Positions 54,304 to 63,708 of a DNA stretch of 64,000 bases are shown here, one piece after another. Numbering within the stretch: the stretch's first letter is position 1; each line of letters opens with the position of its first letter. Under the pieces are notes generated by a model, which worked only from the letters and a program-made list of their open reading frames with translations, had not been told where the DNA came from and made no database searches. The DNA comes from Singulisphaera acidiphila DSM 18658 (lineage in GTDB: Bacteria > Planctomycetota > Planctomycetia > Isosphaerales > Isosphaeraceae): contig NC_019892.1 in assembly GCF_000242455.2 (NCBI RefSeq), positions 6,768,744 through 6,832,743 on the forward strand. Direction: 5' to 3'. Position numbers and translations under genes: made by a program.

Positions 54304-55623
54304 GTGACCTCCATGACCCAAGTCTCCCCGAACGAGCAGAAGGGCGACAACCTCCTCGTTCCCCGCCGCATCCTCCACGTCCTCGACCACTCGCAGCCGC
54401 ATCGCAGCGGCTACGCCATTCGGTCGGATTCGATCCTCCAGTTCCAGCGTCGGCTCGGGTTCGATCCGGTCGTTCTGACGTCGACGAAGCACGGCAAAGC
54501 TCCGCGCGAGCGGGAAGAGATCGGCGAGATCGTCTACCACCGCACCGATCCCGTGACGGAAGGCCTGGAAGGGCAGTTGGAGAAAATCCCGTTCCTCAGG
54601 GAGCGCCGGCAGATCCGGACGATGAGGCGTCGGATTGAAGACGTAGCGCAGGCCGAGCATGCCGAACTCATCCATGCCCACTCCCCTTCGCTTAACGGAA
54701 TCCCGGCCTACGCCGTGGCCCGGCGATTAGGATTGCCGTTTGTCTACGAAGTGCGCGCCTTCTGGGAAGACGCTGCGGTGGATCATGGCACATTTAAGCA
54801 AGACTCATTTAAATACAACATAAGTCGAATGATCGAGACTCGCGTCTTCCGTCGGGCCGACGCCGTCACCGTCATCTGCGAAGGGCTTCGCGATGAGCTG
54901 GTTGGCCGTGGAATCGACGCTGAGAAGATTTTTGTCATCCCGAATGGGGTCGATCTGGAACGGTTCACTCCGCGCCAGCCCAAGACGACCTTGATCGAGA
55001 AGTACGGTTTGGAAAACCGCGACGTCATCGGATTCCTCGGTTCATTCTATCGTTACGAGGGGCTTTCCCTCCTGCTCGATGCGTTCGCCAATCTGCGGGA
55101 GACAGCCCCGAACGCGAGACTCCTGCTTGTGGGCGGCGGGGAAGAGGAGGCGGACCTACGGGCCAAGGCTGAATCGCTGGGCCTGGGGTCAACCGTGATC
55201 TTCACCGGCTCTGTTCCGCCGGACCAAGTGCTCGACCTTTACTCGATCGTCGACATCCTTGTCTATCCTCGCATGTCGATGCGGCTGACCGATACGGTCA
55301 CCCCGCTGAAGCCGCTCGAGGCGATGTCCATGGGGAAGGTCGTCGTGGCCAGCGACGTGGGGGGGCTGAAGGAGTTGGTCCGCGACGGTGAGTCGGGCCT
55401 GCTCTTCCCGGCCGGCGACTCTGCGGCTCTGGTCCGGACCCTCTGCCAGGCGATTGACAGTCGAGCCCAGTGGCCGGCGATGGGCGAGAGGGCGCGGCGG
55501 CACGTGATGGAAACGCGCCGCTGGGAAGATATTATAGCTCGCTATCAGGTCGTCTACAGGAATGCCCAGGAATCCGCCGCTCGCGACGGACGGCTGGGGC
55601 GGCCGGATGGGAAAGGACAATGA
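54304..55623 (+). CDS. glycosyltransferase family 4, exosortase-associated type
   Basis: GT-B enzyme of about 439 residues: RILHVLDHSQPHRSGYAIRSDSILQFQ at the N-terminus, HAHSPSLNGIPAYAVARRLGLPFVYEVRAFWED, IPNGVDLERFTP, VIGFLGSFYRYEGL and the EAMSMGKVVVASDVGGLKELV C-terminal donor-binding site. The first motif is that of the GT family linked to exosortase-A systems (TIGR04063-like). The exact start is uncertain: GTG at 54304, ATG at 54313 or ATG at 54277. 112 bases separate it from the preceding GT. Confidence 0.88.
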   Translation: MTSMTQVSPNEQKGDNLLVPRRILHVLDHSQPHRSGYAIRSDSILQFQRRLGFDPVVLTSTKHGKAPREREEIGEIVYHRTDPVTEGLEGQLEKIPFLRERRQIRTMRRRIEDVAQAEHAELIHAHSPSLNGIPAYAVARRLGLPFVYEVRAFWEDAAVDHGTFKQDSFKYNISRMIETRVFRRADAVTVICEGLRDELVGRGIDAEKIFVIPNGVDLERFTPRQPKTTLIEKYGLENRDVIGFLGSFYRYEGLSLLLDAFANLRETAPNARLLLVGGGEEEADLRAKAESLGLGSTVIFTGSVPPDQVLDLYSIVDILVYPRMSMRLTDTVTPLKPLEAMSMGKVVVASDVGGLKELVRDGESGLLFPAGDSAALVRTLCQAIDSRAQWPAMGERARRHVMETRRWEDIIARYQVVYRNAQESAARDGRLGRPDGKGQ

Positions 55624-55657
55624 AGGATTCCGAAGGCTTCACTTCGGGAATTGTCTT

Positions 55658-56842
55658 ATGCATATCCTTACACTGTCCACGCTCTTTCCCAATGCCCTCC
55701 AACCGGTCCATGCGCTCTTCGTTCGTGCGCGAATGGAGCATTTTTCGCGTCAGTATGGTCATCGCTGGACCGTAGTGGCACCGGTCCCCTTCTTCCCCAA
55801 GATCCCCTTCCGGACTCTTAAGGCGTATGACACCTTTGCCCGAGTTCCTCGCTATGAGGAAACTCGGGGATATCCGGTCCATCACCCGCGCTATCTCGTG
55901 ACCCCCAAGGTGGGGATGCGCTTCTACGGCGCCTGGATGACCGCCGGGGTCCGTCGCCTGGTCAAGGTCTTGCACGCAAAGGATCCGTTCGACGCCATCG
56001 ACGGGCATTACGTCTACCCCGACGGCACTGCCGCCGTGCGACTTGGGAAAGAACTGGGCATACCCGTAGTGCTCTCCGCGCGGGGCACGGACCTCAACCT
56101 GTTCCCGAAACTACCGGGCATTGCCGATTTGATCCGCTCCAACCTGAATTCGAGCCGGCATCTGATCTGCGTGAGTGAAGGGTTGAGGCAAGAAGCTCTG
56201 AAACTTGGGGTTTCCGGAGAGAAGGTCAGTGTCATCGGCAATGGCGTGGACACCAATCGCTTCCGTCGCGGTGACATGCGGACGGCCCGAGAGTTCCTGG
56301 GCCTTCCCCACGACGCCACCGTCATCCTCTCCGTGGGGCATCTGACGGGATTAAAAGGATTTCATTTGCTCATCGATGCGGTCTCGCGTTTGGGGCGGGA
56401 TCAGGTCGTACTCGCCATCGTCGGCGACGGGCCCGAGCGTGGACCGCTGGAACGCCTCGCTGAGAGCCTTCACCTGGGGGACCGGGTCCGGTTTGCGGGG
56501 GCCGTCGGGAACGACGACCTTCCCGCCTGGTATCAGTCCGCCGACCTGTTCGCACTTGCGAGTTCACGCGAAGGATGGCCCAACGTCCTCTGTGAGGCCC
56601 AAGCCTGTGGCCTGCCTGTTGTGGCGACCAAGATTCGCGGGATCTCCGAGATTGTCCACGGCGATGAACTGGGCATACTGGTCGAGGAGCGGAGTGGGGA
56701 GGGGTTGTGCACCGGCCTGGAGCGGGCCCTCTCCAAGGCTTGGGACCGTTCCTTGATCGCGTCGGTGGGCAGTGCGCGGACCTGGGATCGTGTGGCTGAC
56801 GAATTGGCTTCTGTTTTCGATACAATCAGAGAACCACGTTGA
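55658..56842 (+). CDS. glycosyltransferase family 4
   Basis: GT-B glycosyltransferase of 394 residues with ILTLSTLFPNALQPVHALFVRARMEHF at the N-terminus, GHYVYPDGTAAVRLGKELGIPVVLSARGTDLNL, VIGNGVDTNRFRR, ILSVGHLTGLKGFHLLIDAV, and SSREGWPNVLCEAQACGLPVVATKIRGISEIV at the donor site. The start at 55658 is the first Met of the domain, 34 bases after the preceding stop. The sugar is not known. Confidence 0.92.
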   Translation: MHILTLSTLFPNALQPVHALFVRARMEHFSRQYGHRWTVVAPVPFFPKIPFRTLKAYDTFARVPRYEETRGYPVHHPRYLVTPKVGMRFYGAWMTAGVRRLVKVLHAKDPFDAIDGHYVYPDGTAAVRLGKELGIPVVLSARGTDLNLFPKLPGIADLIRSNLNSSRHLICVSEGLRQEALKLGVSGEKVSVIGNGVDTNRFRRGDMRTAREFLGLPHDATVILSVGHLTGLKGFHLLIDAVSRLGRDQVVLAIVGDGPERGPLERLAESLHLGDRVRFAGAVGNDDLPAWYQSADLFALASSREGWPNVLCEAQACGLPVVATKIRGISEIVHGDELGILVEERSGEGLCTGLERALSKAWDRSLIASVGSARTWDRVADELASVFDTIREPR

Positions 56843-56995
56843 ATCGGCCCGACTTCGGCAAGAATCACCGACATCTTCCCGGGTGAGACGACTCAGCACG
56901 GCGACCGAGATCGATCGCCTTCTGAGTGGTGCACGAGAGCGGGGGTTGGTTCTTGGGGGAGGCCGAGTGCAAGAGGCTGGGTGGAAAGGGCTGCG

Positions 56996-58264
56996 ATGGG
57001 TTTTAAGGGATTCCTCATCATTGGTCTCTTCGGCGTTTGCAGCCTTTGGGCGTTGTCCGAGCCGTTCGCCGGTATTGTCGCTTACGTGGTTCACTATCAT
57101 ACCTATCCCGAGAATTCCTGGTGGGGGAGAGGGCTGGCGACCTCGGGGATCCGTTATAGCCTCGCCATTTCGGTGGCGCTGGCGACCGGTACGCTCCTGA
57201 ACCTGAAACGATTGCCCTATGGCCGTCTCATCAGCAGGCAGGAAGGCCTTTACCTTGTTTTGCTCGGATGGATCTTCGTTTCCGGGCTGATTCATGGACA
57301 GGAGACGCGGGAAGATGTGGTCGGCAAGATGCTCAAGATGGCCGTCTTTCTGCTGTCGTTGACCCATATCGTCGTCACGCCGCGCCGGTTCCATCAGTTT
57401 CTCTGGGTGCTCGTTTTCTGCTCGCTCTACCTTGGGCACGAGTGCTTCACTGCGCCGAGCAGTATGTATGTTAACGGACGACTTGAGGGCGTCGGCGGGC
57501 CGGATTTCGGGGATGCGAATGCGTTGGCGGCTCACATGGTGGCCCTGCTCCCGCTGATCGGGGTCCGTTTTCTGCGGAGCGGCTGGAAAAGCAAGCTGAT
57601 CTGCTTCGCAGCAGGAGGCCTGATCGCCAACGGCATTGTGCAGACGCGTTCCCGGGGGGGCTATCTGGCCTCCATGGTGGCGGTTGGTGTCATGCTCGCT
57701 TTGGCACCCAAGGGTCAGCGGAAGCAGATCCTGATCTTGGTCGCCCTGGGCGCGATGGGGGCCCTGACCGTGGTCGACACGGCTTACCTCGAGCGAATGG
57801 GAACTCTCAAATCAGGAGAGCGGGAAAAAGACGAGTCGGCCATGTCGCGGATCAGGTTCTGGAAAGCGGGGATTCGCATGGCCGTCGACAACCCGCTTGG
57901 GGTCGGACCGGGCAACTTCCATACACATATCGGCGAATACCTCCCGGAGGAAGCCGGGCGCGACACCCATAACACCTATGTCCGCTGTGTGGCGGAGCTC
58001 GGTTGGCCAGGCCTGGGACTGGTCACCTTGCTGATTGCCAATGCCTATCTCACGCTCTCAAGGATCCGCAGGTCGGCGTTGAACTCACCCAGCTTACAAG
58101 AATGCGCATGGAACGCATTCGGCCTTCAGATGAGTCTCTCCGGGTATCTGACCAGCTCGATGTTTATTTCAGCGACTTACATTGAGATGTTCTGGTGGTT
58201 GCTCCTCTTGCCCGCTGCGTTGGAGCGGGCCACTGCAAACGCCGTCTCCGGAGAGGGCGTCTGA
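56996..58264 (+). CDS. O-antigen ligase/polymerase-like membrane protein
   Basis: A 422-residue polytopic protein with about ten hydrophobic segments and the Wzy_C (O-antigen ligase-like) region: RSRGGYLASMVAVGVML, followed by an outer loop and RFWKAGIRMAVDNPLGVGPGNFHTHIGEYL...DTHNTYVRCVAELGWPGLGLVTLLI, the classical signature. It matches the O-glycosylation ligase type found near exosortases. It may polymerise the exopolysaccharide or transfer glycan to a protein. A start at Met6 (56996) is preferred; 56981 is also possible. Confidence 0.87.
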   Translation: MGFKGFLIIGLFGVCSLWALSEPFAGIVAYVVHYHTYPENSWWGRGLATSGIRYSLAISVALATGTLLNLKRLPYGRLISRQEGLYLVLLGWIFVSGLIHGQETREDVVGKMLKMAVFLLSLTHIVVTPRRFHQFLWVLVFCSLYLGHECFTAPSSMYVNGRLEGVGGPDFGDANALAAHMVALLPLIGVRFLRSGWKSKLICFAAGGLIANGIVQTRSRGGYLASMVAVGVMLALAPKGQRKQILILVALGAMGALTVVDTAYLERMGTLKSGEREKDESAMSRIRFWKAGIRMAVDNPLGVGPGNFHTHIGEYLPEEAGRDTHNTYVRCVAELGWPGLGLVTLLIANAYLTLSRIRRSALNSPSLQECAWNAFGLQMSLSGYLTSSMFISATYIEMFWWLLLLPAALERATANAVSGEGV

Positions 58265-58361
58265 AGGCCGGCGCTGTTTGTCGCCAATCAAGGATCGCAG
58301 GACGCACTCCCAATGCCCTCAACGGACTCAACTTTTTTGCGTTTCCTCTCCCCCGGTGCTC

Positions 58362-59468
58362 ATGACTGAGAGAAGCCAACCCCGTGTCCTCCATGTCGTC
58401 ACCCGGCTCGGCTTCGGTGGCCTGGAGGTCGAGATTCTCAACCTTGTCAGTGGCCTGGAGAGGCTCGGATTCACGCAGGCCCTTTGCTGCCTGCAAGATG
58501 TCGGCGAACTTGCCGACCAACTCCCGAGTACGGTCCCGGTTTGGTCGTGTGCCGGCGGTTCCGGGCCTGGCTCCGTTCCCCTGCGGGCCTCACGAATCAT
58601 TCGAGAATGGCGTCCTGACATCATCCACGTCCGCAATGGCTGGGCCTGGCCCGATACGACTGCGGCCTGGCTCATGGCGCTACGGCGGGGCCGGCTCGTC
58701 TTTAGCTTTCACGGCTGGGATCGTGTGGGTCGATTGCCGAAACGCCGCGCCTTCCTCTACCGGCAACTCGCGCGGCTCACCCCCGCCTTGGCGAGCATCT
58801 CGGCCGAGACGGCCGACCGGTTTGCCGACGAGGCCGGAATCGCGCCTGGCCGGTTCGCCGTCTTAGATAGTGGCATCGACGTCGAGCGGTTCCGTCCTGC
58901 CGAGGGGCGGACGCCCGGTGGGCGACTCGTGCTTGGCTGTGTCAGCCGGCTCGACCCGATCAAGGCGCACGATGTATTGATCGACGCCTTCGTCCGTGCC
59001 CTTGACGGTGGCGCCCGCGACCTGGAACTGCGTTTGCTGGGGGACGGGCCCACCCGGGGCGACCTCGAGCGGCTGGTTGCGGAGCGCGGACTTACGGACC
59101 GGGTCCGGTTCCTCGGGATGCGTCGCGACATTGCCGAGCAACTTCGCGAGATGGACGTGTTCGTGTTGTCGAGCCACCGGGAGGGCCGTCCGATCTCGAT
59201 CATGGAGGCCATGGCCTCGGGGCTGCCTGTCATCTCGACACGGGTGGGAAGCATCCCTGGCCTGATTGGCGAAGGCCAGGCCGGGCTGTTGGTGGAACCG
59301 GGCGATGTTGAGGGCTTGGCCCGCGCGATCATGACGCTGGCTGATGATTCGGAGGCGCGATCGCGGTTCGCCGTGGAGTCTCGCCGTCTGGCCGTTGCGG
59401 GTCTGTCGGTGGACCGGATGGCCGAGCAGTACGCGGCCTTCTATAGGAAAAACGCACGAGCGTTCTGA
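58362..59468 (+). CDS. glycosyltransferase, exosortase-associated type (TIGR03088-like)
   Basis: GT-B enzyme of 368 residues: RVLHVVTRLGFGGLEVEILNLVSGLERLGF, HVRNGWAWPD, FSFHGWDRVGRLPKRR, VLDSGIDVERFRP, GCVSRLDPIKAHDVLIDAF and SSHREGRPISIMEAMASGLPVISTRVGSIPGLI. The first motif is that of sugar transferases of PEP-CTERM/EpsH systems. The ATG at 58362 is the first Met of the domain. It lies 97 bases after the ligase gene and 72 bases before asnB. Confidence 0.92.
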   Translation: MTERSQPRVLHVVTRLGFGGLEVEILNLVSGLERLGFTQALCCLQDVGELADQLPSTVPVWSCAGGSGPGSVPLRASRIIREWRPDIIHVRNGWAWPDTTAAWLMALRRGRLVFSFHGWDRVGRLPKRRAFLYRQLARLTPALASISAETADRFADEAGIAPGRFAVLDSGIDVERFRPAEGRTPGGRLVLGCVSRLDPIKAHDVLIDAFVRALDGGARDLELRLLGDGPTRGDLERLVAERGLTDRVRFLGMRRDIAEQLREMDVFVLSSHREGRPISIMEAMASGLPVISTRVGSIPGLIGEGQAGLLVEPGDVEGLARAIMTLADDSEARSRFAVESRRLAVAGLSVDRMAEQYAAFYRKNARAF

Positions 59469-59540
59469 CGCTGTCAGCCGTCGCCTTCGTCCCCTGCGTT
59501 GGGGGTAAGCATGTCGGTTTGAGATAAGGGGGATGCAGAC

Positions 59541-61466
59541 GTGTGTGGTATCGCGGGGATTATCGACCTGGGCGGTCTGACCGAGTTGGATGGCAGGGCG
59601 GTCGGGCCGATGACCGCGGCGCTGCACCACCGCGGACCGGACGATTCGGGCACGTTCGTCGACGGTCAGGCTGCGATCGGACATGCGCGACTGAGCATCA
59701 TCGACCTTGCCACGGGGCATCAGCCGATGTGCAACGAGGACGAGTCCATCTGGATCGTCTTCAACGGCGAGATCTATAATTTTCCGGAACTTCACGAATC
59801 GCTTGTGGCCCGGGGGCACCAGTTCCGGAGCCGGTGCGACACCGAGGCGATCATCCACCTTTACGAGGACCACGGCGAGCGCTGCGTCGATTTCCTCCGG
59901 GGGATGTTCGCCTTCGCGATCTGGGACCAGAAGAAGCGCAAGTTGCTCCTGGCCCGCGACCGCCTTGGGATCAAGCCGCTCTACTACTGGAATGACGGCA
60001 CGCGATTGGCTTTCGGCTCCGAGATCAAGGCCATTCTCCAAGCCCCCGGTGTGCCAAGGCGGATCAGCCCCGAGGCGCTGCACGACTACCTCACCTACCT
60101 TTGGGTGCCGGCGCCGAAGTCGATGTTCGAGGGGATTTTCAAGCTCCCCCCTGGCCACACGGCAGTTCTCGATGAGCATGGCGCCCGAATCCGGCAATAC
60201 TGGGACCTTTCCTTCCCTGAGCCACTCCGCGACAGCGAAGAAGTTTTGCGCGAGCGATTCCTTGCCGAGCTCGAGGAGTCGGTCCGCATCCATCTCCTGT
60301 CCGATGTTCCCCTCGGCGCATTCCTCAGCGGCGGCCTTGATTCCAGCGCAGTCGTCGCGACGATGGCCAGGCTGATCGCGAAGCCGGTCGTCACCAACTC
60401 GATTGGCTTCGATGAGTCGGCCTTCAACGAGTTGGAGTATGCCGATGCCGTTGCGCAGAAATTCGATACTGACCATCACCGCCAAGTCGTCCGTCCTGAC
60501 GCCATCGACCTTGTCCAACGGCTTGCCTGGCACTATGACGAGCCATTCGCCGATAGCTCGGCGATCCCGACCTACTGCGTCTCGCAGATGACCCGTGGGA
60601 ACGTTACGGTCGCTCTCTCAGGCGACGGCGGCGACGAGAACTTGGCCGGTTACCGCAAGTATAAATTCCACCAGCGCGAGCGCCAGGTCCGGAGCCTTCT
60701 TCCCGAGCCGCTGCGACGTCTCGCCTTCCGACCGCTCGGCCGGCTCTATCCCAAGGCCGACTGGCTGCCCCGGGTCCTGCGAGCGCGATCCACCTTTCAG
60801 AACCTTGGCTCTACGGATGTCGAGGCGATCTATCGGAGCCGGGCCGCGCACGAACCCAGCTATGCGCTGGCCTTGATTCGTCCCGAGCTGCGGGCTGCGG
60901 GGTATGATCCGCTTGGCGTCATCGAGGATGCTTACCGCCGCAGCGATGCGACCGACCCGCTGAGTCGCGAACTCTACGTGGATATCAAGACCTATCTCGT
61001 CGACGACATCCTCACCAAGGTGGACCGAGCGTCGATGGCCGTGGGGCTCGAGGTTCGGGTCCCCCTGTTGGACCACAAGTTCATGGAGTTCATGGCCACC
61101 ATCCCCTCCCACATGAAGCTTCGCGGTGGCCAGGGTAAGTACCTGTTCAAGCAAGCGGTCCGCCCGGTTCTCGGAGTGGACGTCGTCGATCGCCCGAAGA
61201 TGGGCTTCTCGGTGCCGCTCGGAGCGTGGTTTCGGGGGCCGCTCCGTGAAATCATCGAGGACACTCTGTTCGCGCCTGACGCTTTCATCCGCTCCGTGCT
61301 CGACACTGACGAGGTCCGACGGATTTGGCGAGCGCACCAGGCCGGGATCAGCCGGATGGAGTCAATGATCTGGGCCGTCTTCATGCTGGAGCAATGGGGA
61401 CGGAATTTTCTCTCGACCAGCGCTGGGCCTCTCGAACCCGTCCCCCCCGCCGCCGCGCGAGGGTAA
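59541..61466 (+). CDS. asnB: asparagine synthase (glutamine-hydrolysing) family, exosortase-system amidotransferase
   Basis: The start is GTG at 59541, so that the mature N-terminal Cys (MCGIAG) is the glutaminase nucleophile; AGGGGG lies upstream. The class II amidotransferase domain has RGPDDSG, GHARLSIIDL and FNGEIYNF; the synthetase domain has PLGAFLSGGLDSSAVVA and ALSGDGGDENLAGYRKYKF. At 641 residues it belongs to the AsnB-like group common in polysaccharide loci and in XrtA systems, where it probably amidates a sugar carboxylate or other acceptor rather than aspartate. The epimerase gene at 36013 would provide uronic acids. Confidence 0.92.
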   Translation: MCGIAGIIDLGGLTELDGRAVGPMTAALHHRGPDDSGTFVDGQAAIGHARLSIIDLATGHQPMCNEDESIWIVFNGEIYNFPELHESLVARGHQFRSRCDTEAIIHLYEDHGERCVDFLRGMFAFAIWDQKKRKLLLARDRLGIKPLYYWNDGTRLAFGSEIKAILQAPGVPRRISPEALHDYLTYLWVPAPKSMFEGIFKLPPGHTAVLDEHGARIRQYWDLSFPEPLRDSEEVLRERFLAELEESVRIHLLSDVPLGAFLSGGLDSSAVVATMARLIAKPVVTNSIGFDESAFNELEYADAVAQKFDTDHHRQVVRPDAIDLVQRLAWHYDEPFADSSAIPTYCVSQMTRGNVTVALSGDGGDENLAGYRKYKFHQRERQVRSLLPEPLRRLAFRPLGRLYPKADWLPRVLRARSTFQNLGSTDVEAIYRSRAAHEPSYALALIRPELRAAGYDPLGVIEDAYRRSDATDPLSRELYVDIKTYLVDDILTKVDRASMAVGLEVRVPLLDHKFMEFMATIPSHMKLRGGQGKYLFKQAVRPVLGVDVVDRPKMGFSVPLGAWFRGPLREIIEDTLFAPDAFIRSVLDTDEVRRIWRAHQAGISRMESMIWAVFMLEQWGRNFLSTSAGPLEPVPPAAARG

Positions 61467-61515
61467 GGCGTTGGCCGGCCCCTTCGATACTCAGGTCGGA
61501 TCGGAGCACCTTTCG

Positions 61516-63708
61516 ATGTCCCGCACTGCAATGCTGACGCTTCTGGTGGCGTTGCTGATCCAGGGCTCATTCCCCGCCGTGGGCGGAGAGACGCCCGCGC
61601 CTGCGCCGGCGGATGCCTATGCCCGCTACATCGAAACCGCCTCCGAGTTTCGCCCGGTCTCACGCGACCCCAAGGTCCTGGCTGGTCGCTGGAATACCTG
61701 GCTCTATATGCCTTGGCGTTATCGCTGGTCGATCGGCACGGGCGACGCGGGGGGCCGTTTCTGCCGAGACTACGGGATTAACGGCGGGTTCACTGACCAC
61801 GGTGAAGGCCCTCTCGACTGGCTTGCCCGCTGGGAACTGCCTTTCTACAACGACCACACAGCGGGTAAAGGGGATCTCTACCTTCGCGGGGCCGAGAAAA
61901 AGGCCAACTTCCAGGCCTACCAACGCGATCCACGGGCCGTTCGGCAAGGGGCTGACGGACCCAGGCCGCTCGATTCTGACCGACTCCGGCAAGTCCGCGA
62001 CCGAGTCACCACGAACATCACCCGCCTGCGAACCAGTCCCCAGCGCGTTGCCTACGCCCTTGATGATGAGATCTCCTGGGGGGCCCTGGTCACACCCTTG
62101 CCCTGGCGGCTCAATGACGGTGATGCCACCTATCAGCGTTGGCTCGACACCTACTATGGAGGCAAGGCGCCGAAGGCTGAATACGTGACACCTGACTTTG
62201 TGCTCGACCAGTTGAATCGGCCCCTGGGACAGCTTGACTTCTCTCCGTTACTGGATCGCCTCACCTACAACGACTCGACCTGGGCCTACTTCCTCGGTGA
62301 ACTTGTCGAACACGCCAATCGAACTGATCCGACGACCCCCTGTGGCTTCGTCGGCGGTCAGTCGCCCAGTATCTGGGGTGGCTATGACTACGCCAAGCTG
62401 AGCAAGAAGATCCAGTTCATCGAGGCTTACGACCTTGGCTCGGCCCAGGAGATCCTCCGTTCCTTCAATCCGGGGAATGCGTGGCCCCAGGTGACGACCC
62501 ATTTTCACAACGAGAAGCTCGGCACGGACAACGATATCTGGCAGAGCTGGTATTACTTCGCCCATGGCAATCGGGGGATGATCGGCTGGGTGGACGAGAG
62601 CTGGTTCAACGGCACGACACCTCGCCCCTGGCTTGACCGCTACAAGGCCACGCTTCGCGAGTTGGGATCAGTCCAGGGGCCAAAGCTGAACGGAGCCCGC
62701 TGGATTCACGACGGTGTGGCGATTTATTACTCGCACCCTTCGATCCAGGTCTCATGGTGCCTGGACATCGAGCCACACGGCAAAACCTGGGTGAATCGAA
62801 ACGACGATCATCGTCTCGGCACCTCGCACAACGTCCGCAAGGCCTGGGAATATCTGCTCGCCGACTCCGGCGTTCAGTATAACTTTCTGGCATACGATGA
62901 GCTGATCCGTCGCGGTGTGCCAGGAGAATATCAAGTATTGATCCTCCCGGCGTGCTACGCATTGTCCGACGTGGAAGCAAAGCGGATCAACGAGTTCTGC
63001 CAGGCAGGTGGTACGGTCATCGCCGACTTCGCCTGCGGGTTGTTCGACCAGCATGGCAAAGCCCGCAAGCGTGGAGCGTTGGATGATCTGTTCGGGGTCG
63101 CGCACGACGGGGGACTGACGAAACGCGACCTCTTTGGCGGAGCCCTCTGGGTTGAGACCAACCAGGACGCCGGCTATGACTTCAAGCGCTATCGCACGCT
63201 GTTCGAGACGGTGAACTGTCGCCTGGAGGGTGGGTTCGCCGTTGCGGAACGTCGGACCGGGATTCAGAACGTCCGACGGGTCGGGCGGGGAACTGCGGTC
63301 TATTTGAATTTGTCTCCACAACGCTACCTGCAATATCGTGAGGAAGGGACGACGACCGATGCGCACCGTTCGACGTTCCTCCGGCACGTGATCCCCGATG
63401 GGCGGCCTCCACGGGTAGTTGTCACCCGAGGGGGGCAAAGGCCTCCGCAGTGCGAGGTAACCTATTGGACCAAGGGCGACCGGACCTACGTCTTCATCTT
63501 CCGGAACGTACCCGTCAACGCAACTCCCACCGGCGGTGGCGGGGCGGTCGGTCTTGCCACCAGCCTCGAGACTCTCGACGTGGAGCTCGCTGCCGACGTG
63601 CGGGACGCAATCAATGAACGCTCCGGCAAGGCGTTGGGGGCCGGCCGGAATTTTCAGTTTTCATTTCATGGAGTCGAGCCGGTTTTCTTCAGCTTTGCCG
63701 CTCCGTAG
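61516..63708 (+). CDS. secreted glycoside-hydrolase-like protein (GH42-like fold)
   Basis: The 730-residue protein has a signal peptide (start at 61516, GGAG upstream; hydrophobic LTLLVALLIQGSF). The N-terminal half has a TIM-barrel-like arrangement with YALDDEISWGAL and GMIGWVDESWFNG, places where the acid/base and nucleophile glutamates of GH42-type enzymes are expected. The middle, VLILPACYALSDVEAKRINEFCQAGGTVIADFACG, resembles the beta-galactosidase trimerisation domain. The C-terminal part is beta-rich. The family match is tentative. The position at the end of the polysaccharide locus suggests it trims or degrades the polymer. Confidence 0.75.
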   Translation: MSRTAMLTLLVALLIQGSFPAVGGETPAPAPADAYARYIETASEFRPVSRDPKVLAGRWNTWLYMPWRYRWSIGTGDAGGRFCRDYGINGGFTDHGEGPLDWLARWELPFYNDHTAGKGDLYLRGAEKKANFQAYQRDPRAVRQGADGPRPLDSDRLRQVRDRVTTNITRLRTSPQRVAYALDDEISWGALVTPLPWRLNDGDATYQRWLDTYYGGKAPKAEYVTPDFVLDQLNRPLGQLDFSPLLDRLTYNDSTWAYFLGELVEHANRTDPTTPCGFVGGQSPSIWGGYDYAKLSKKIQFIEAYDLGSAQEILRSFNPGNAWPQVTTHFHNEKLGTDNDIWQSWYYFAHGNRGMIGWVDESWFNGTTPRPWLDRYKATLRELGSVQGPKLNGARWIHDGVAIYYSHPSIQVSWCLDIEPHGKTWVNRNDDHRLGTSHNVRKAWEYLLADSGVQYNFLAYDELIRRGVPGEYQVLILPACYALSDVEAKRINEFCQAGGTVIADFACGLFDQHGKARKRGALDDLFGVAHDGGLTKRDLFGGALWVETNQDAGYDFKRYRTLFETVNCRLEGGFAVAERRTGIQNVRRVGRGTAVYLNLSPQRYLQYREEGTTTDAHRSTFLRHVIPDGRPPRVVVTRGGQRPPQCEVTYWTKGDRTYVFIFRNVPVNATPTGGGGAVGLATSLETLDVELAADVRDAINERSGKALGAGRNFQFSFHGVEPVFFSFAAP

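Noticed and set aside
58863..60533. Minus-strand open frame of 556 codons
   Set aside because: Antisense of a glycosyltransferase and asnB, both clearly coding on the plus strand.
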